Notes under the pieces: model-generated | What the model was told of the DNA's origin: nothing | What the model saw: only the letters and a program-made list of their open reading frames with translations | Databases searched by the model: none | Part shown: positions 5,856-8,179 of the stretch, in pieces | Layout: each line of letters starts with the position of its first letter | Numbering within the stretch: position 1 is the stretch's first letter | Made by a program: the position numbers and the translations under genes | Source: Bacteroidota bacterium | GTDB lineage: Bacteria > Bacteroidota > Bacteroidia > Bacteroidales > UBA1556 | Length of the DNA stretch: 8,179 nucleotides | Direction: 5' to 3' | NCBI GenBank assembly: GCA_003973505.1 | Contig: QNXT01000229.1 | Coordinates: 1-8,179 of the forward strand

Positions 5856-8179
5856 ATGCTTAAAAAATTTACTCTAATGATGCTTATGCTGAGCGTATTA
5901 CCCATTTCGTTATGGGCACAATTCAGCATAACAGGAAGTGTGCGAAACAATCAAACCAATGAAACCTTGCCAGGCACACACATCACAATCAATCAAACCT
6001 TTAGACGTACAGTAAGTGATCAGAATGGTCATTTTACTTTTACTAATTTGAAAGCGGGAACTTATAAGTTACGTTTTTCCTTTATGGGTTTCGAAGACAA
6101 AGAAGTTGAGGTTGAACTAAATAAAAATGAAAATTTAGTTATTAGCCTCACTCCCACTTCCATTTTAGAAGATGAGGTGGTAATTACAGCAACACGAGCC
6201 ACAAAAAAATCAGGTACTACTTTCCAAAATATGGATAAAGAAGAAATTCAAAAAATGGATGTCGGACAAGACATTCCCTATATATTGAATTTAACTCCTA
6301 GTTTGGTAAGCACTTCAGATGCAGGAGCTGGTGTTGGATACACTGGTATGAGAATTCGTGGAACCGATATTAGCCGTATCAATGTTACGGTGAACGGAAT
6401 CCCAATGAACGATCCAGAAAGTCAAGGCGTATGGTGGGTAAATATGCCCGACTTGGCATCTTCGCTTAATAGTATTCAAATTCAGCGTGGAGTAGGAACA
6501 TCTACCAATGGTACAGCCTCGTTTGGTGCAAGTATCAATATGCAAACCCAGAAACTAAGCATGAAACCTTTTGCTGAATTAAGCACTTCATACGGAAGTT
6601 TCAATACCCAACGCTATCGGCTTAGCACATCTACAGGACTCATTGATGGAAAATGGAGTGTAGATGCACGCCTTTCGAAAATGTATAGCGATGGTTATAT
6701 CGACCGAGCTAGCTCTGATTTAAAATCATTTTATGTATCAGGTGCTTATTATGGTAAACGGAGTATTCTACGTTTCAATATTTTTTCTGGAAAAGAAAAA
6801 ACCTACCAAGCTTGGTATGGTGTACCAAAAGATTCCTTGAAAACCCATCGCACATACAATCCCTATACTTATGATAATGAAACCGATAATTACCAACAAG
6901 ATAATTATCAAATGATTTATTCCAAAGAAATTAATAGCCATTGGAATTTCAACGGAGCATTGCATTATACCTATGGACGAGGATATTATGAAACATTTAA
7001 AGAAAACACGAAACTTTCAAAATACGGTTTAGGTCCTTTTTATATAGGAAATGACACCATCACAAGAAGCGACTTAGTTCGTCAAAAATGGTTAGACAAT
7101 GATTTTTATGGTGCAACCGCATCATTAAACTATGATAATAAAAAGAACCTTCGTGTAAATATCGGAACCGCTTTCAATCAATATAGTGGTGACCACTTTG
7201 GTAAAGTGGTATGGGCAGAATATGCTCTTATGGGTACAAATTATGAGTATTACCGAAATAATGGTTTGAAAAACAACTTCAACTTTTTCGTGAAAGCCAC
7301 TTATGATGTTACAGATGCTTTGAGTGTTTACGGTGATATACAATATCAAATGATTGATTATTGGATGAGTGGAATTCATGACGATTTCAAGAGCCTGGAT
7401 GGCTACCATCATTTTGAGTTTGTAAATCCAAAACTCGGTGCAAATTATGAGTTAAACGAGCATAATAGCATTTACCTATCAGCAGCTGTGGCTCAGAAAG
7501 AACCTACAAGAAATGATTTTAGAGATGCAGATGTGGGAAAAACGCCAAAACCAGAATTCTTAATTGATTATGAAGCTGGTTATGAATATACAAATACAAA
7601 GTTTAAAGCCAGTGCAAACTTATATTTTATGGATTATACCGATCAGCTTATTATGACTGGTAAAATAAATAATGTAGGAACGCCTATTATGACCAATGTA
7701 GATAAATCGTATCGAGCAGGAATTGAAATAATGGCAGCAGCACATATTACGAAATGGTTTAACTGGTCGGCAAATGCGACATTTAGCCAAAACAAAATTG
7801 ACAATTTTATAGAATATGTGGACGATTGGGACACTGGAATACAACATAAAACAGAACTAGGTACTACGGACATTGCCTTTTCGCCCAATGTAATTGTAGG
7901 AAATCAATTTGAGTTTATCCCAGTTAAAAACTTCAATGTTGCCCTAAATTCAAAATATGTTGGAGCACAATATATTGACAATACCTCAAGCAAAGAACGC
8001 ATGCTAGATGCCTATTTCACTACCGATTTACGATTCAATTATAATATTAAAACCCAATTTATTAAGAATATTTCATTGAATTTCAGCATAAACAATATTT
8101 TTAACAGCATGTATATAAGCAATGCATGGGTATATCAGTATAAATCAGGAGATGGAAGTTACGATGGATCCTATGGCGA
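5856..8179 (+). CDS. TonB-dependent outer-membrane receptor, probable thiamine uptake (3' end outside window)
   Basis: The frame runs open from ATG at 5856 to the right edge, 774 codons. It has a signal peptide (MLKKFTLMMLMLSVLPISLWA, residues 1-21), a carboxypeptidase-regulatory-like beta domain (about 23-100: SITGSVRNN...LPGTHITI...DQNGHFTFTNLKAGTYKLRFSFMGF), a TonB box-like EDEVVITATRA (105-115) and a plug domain (about 117-233) with GMRIRGTDISRINVTVNGIP and IQIQRGVGTSTNG. The rest is beta-barrel, ending in NNIFNSMYISNAWVYQY, typical of the last strands, so probably only a few tens of residues are missing. The TPP riboswitch upstream points to thiamine or a thiamine precursor as substrate, as for the OMR1/OMthi receptors of Bacteroidota; energy would come from TonB-ExbBD. 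In related genomes a PnuT-type inner-membrane transporter and thiamine pyrophosphokinase often follow; that part is outside this window. Confidence 0.93.
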   Translation, partial: MLKKFTLMMLMLSVLPISLWAQFSITGSVRNNQTNETLPGTHITINQTFRRTVSDQNGHFTFTNLKAGTYKLRFSFMGFEDKEVEVELNKNENLVISLTPTSILEDEVVITATRATKKSGTTFQNMDKEEIQKMDVGQDIPYILNLTPSLVSTSDAGAGVGYTGMRIRGTDISRINVTVNGIPMNDPESQGVWWVNMPDLASSLNSIQIQRGVGTSTNGTASFGASINMQTQKLSMKPFAELSTSYGSFNTQRYRLSTSTGLIDGKWSVDARLSKMYSDGYIDRASSDLKSFYVSGAYYGKRSILRFNIFSGKEKTYQAWYGVPKDSLKTHRTYNPYTYDNETDNYQQDNYQMIYSKEINSHWNFNGALHYTYGRGYYETFKENTKLSKYGLGPFYIGNDTITRSDLVRQKWLDNDFYGATASLNYDNKKNLRVNIGTAFNQYSGDHFGKVVWAEYALMGTNYEYYRNNGLKNNFNFFVKATYDVTDALSVYGDIQYQMIDYWMSGIHDDFKSLDGYHHFEFVNPKLGANYELNEHNSIYLSAAVAQKEPTRNDFRDADVGKTPKPEFLIDYEAGYEYTNTKFKASANLYFMDYTDQLIMTGKINNVGTPIMTNVDKSYRAGIEIMAAAHITKWFNWSANATFSQNKIDNFIEYVDDWDTGIQHKTELGTTDIAFSPNVIVGNQFEFIPVKNFNVALNSKYVGAQYIDNTSSKERMLDAYFTTDLRFNYNIKTQFIKNISLNFSINNIFNSMYISNAWVYQYKSGDGSYDGSYG

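Overview
This is a chromosomal window from a low-GC member of the Bacteroidota. The evidence is the promoter boxes (TAnnTTTG), A-rich leaders with no Shine-Dalgarno sequence, a TonB-dependent receptor with an N-terminal carboxypeptidase-regulatory-like domain, DUF1573 domains with SCGCT motifs, and a large secreted M16 peptidase of a type common in this phylum. A marine or anaerobic lineage near Bacteroidales/Marinilabiliales is a guess; the sequence alone does not settle it.

Layout from left to right. (1) 2-856 (+): the C-terminal half of an AbgT-family inner-membrane transporter, cut by the window edge. (2) 857-1080: the gap between convergent genes, holding the first copy of a compound palindromic repeat (898-990) and a hairpin that looks like a bidirectional terminator (1028-1064). 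(3) 1081-4005 (-): a complete two-lobed M16 zinc metallopeptidase with a signal peptide. (4) 4006-4428: a divergent intergenic region with a promoter candidate for each direction and, between them, the second copy of the repeat (4151-4265). This copy differs by a 24-bp stretch in its centre that resembles another repeat family. (5) 4429-5517 (+): a secreted DUF1573 protein with two SCGCT domains around a divergent middle domain, followed by a strong intrinsic terminator. (6) 5607-5855: a promoter, a well-preserved TPP (thiamine pyrophosphate) riboswitch and a leader of about 155 nt. (7) 5856 to the right edge (+): a TonB-dependent outer-membrane receptor lacking only its last residues.

The clearest functional unit is the riboswitch plus receptor. 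A TPP aptamer directly ahead of a TonB-dependent receptor is the known arrangement for thiamine-uptake receptors in this phylum (called OMR1/OMthi in comparative work), so the receptor probably imports thiamine or a related compound and is switched off when TPP is plentiful. The M16 peptidase and the DUF1573 protein are divergently transcribed, each with its own promoter candidate; nothing shows that they work together. No wholly new system is evident. The most unusual items are the paired, nested palindromic repeats flanking the peptidase gene and a possible alternative pairing between the riboswitch aptamer and its leader.
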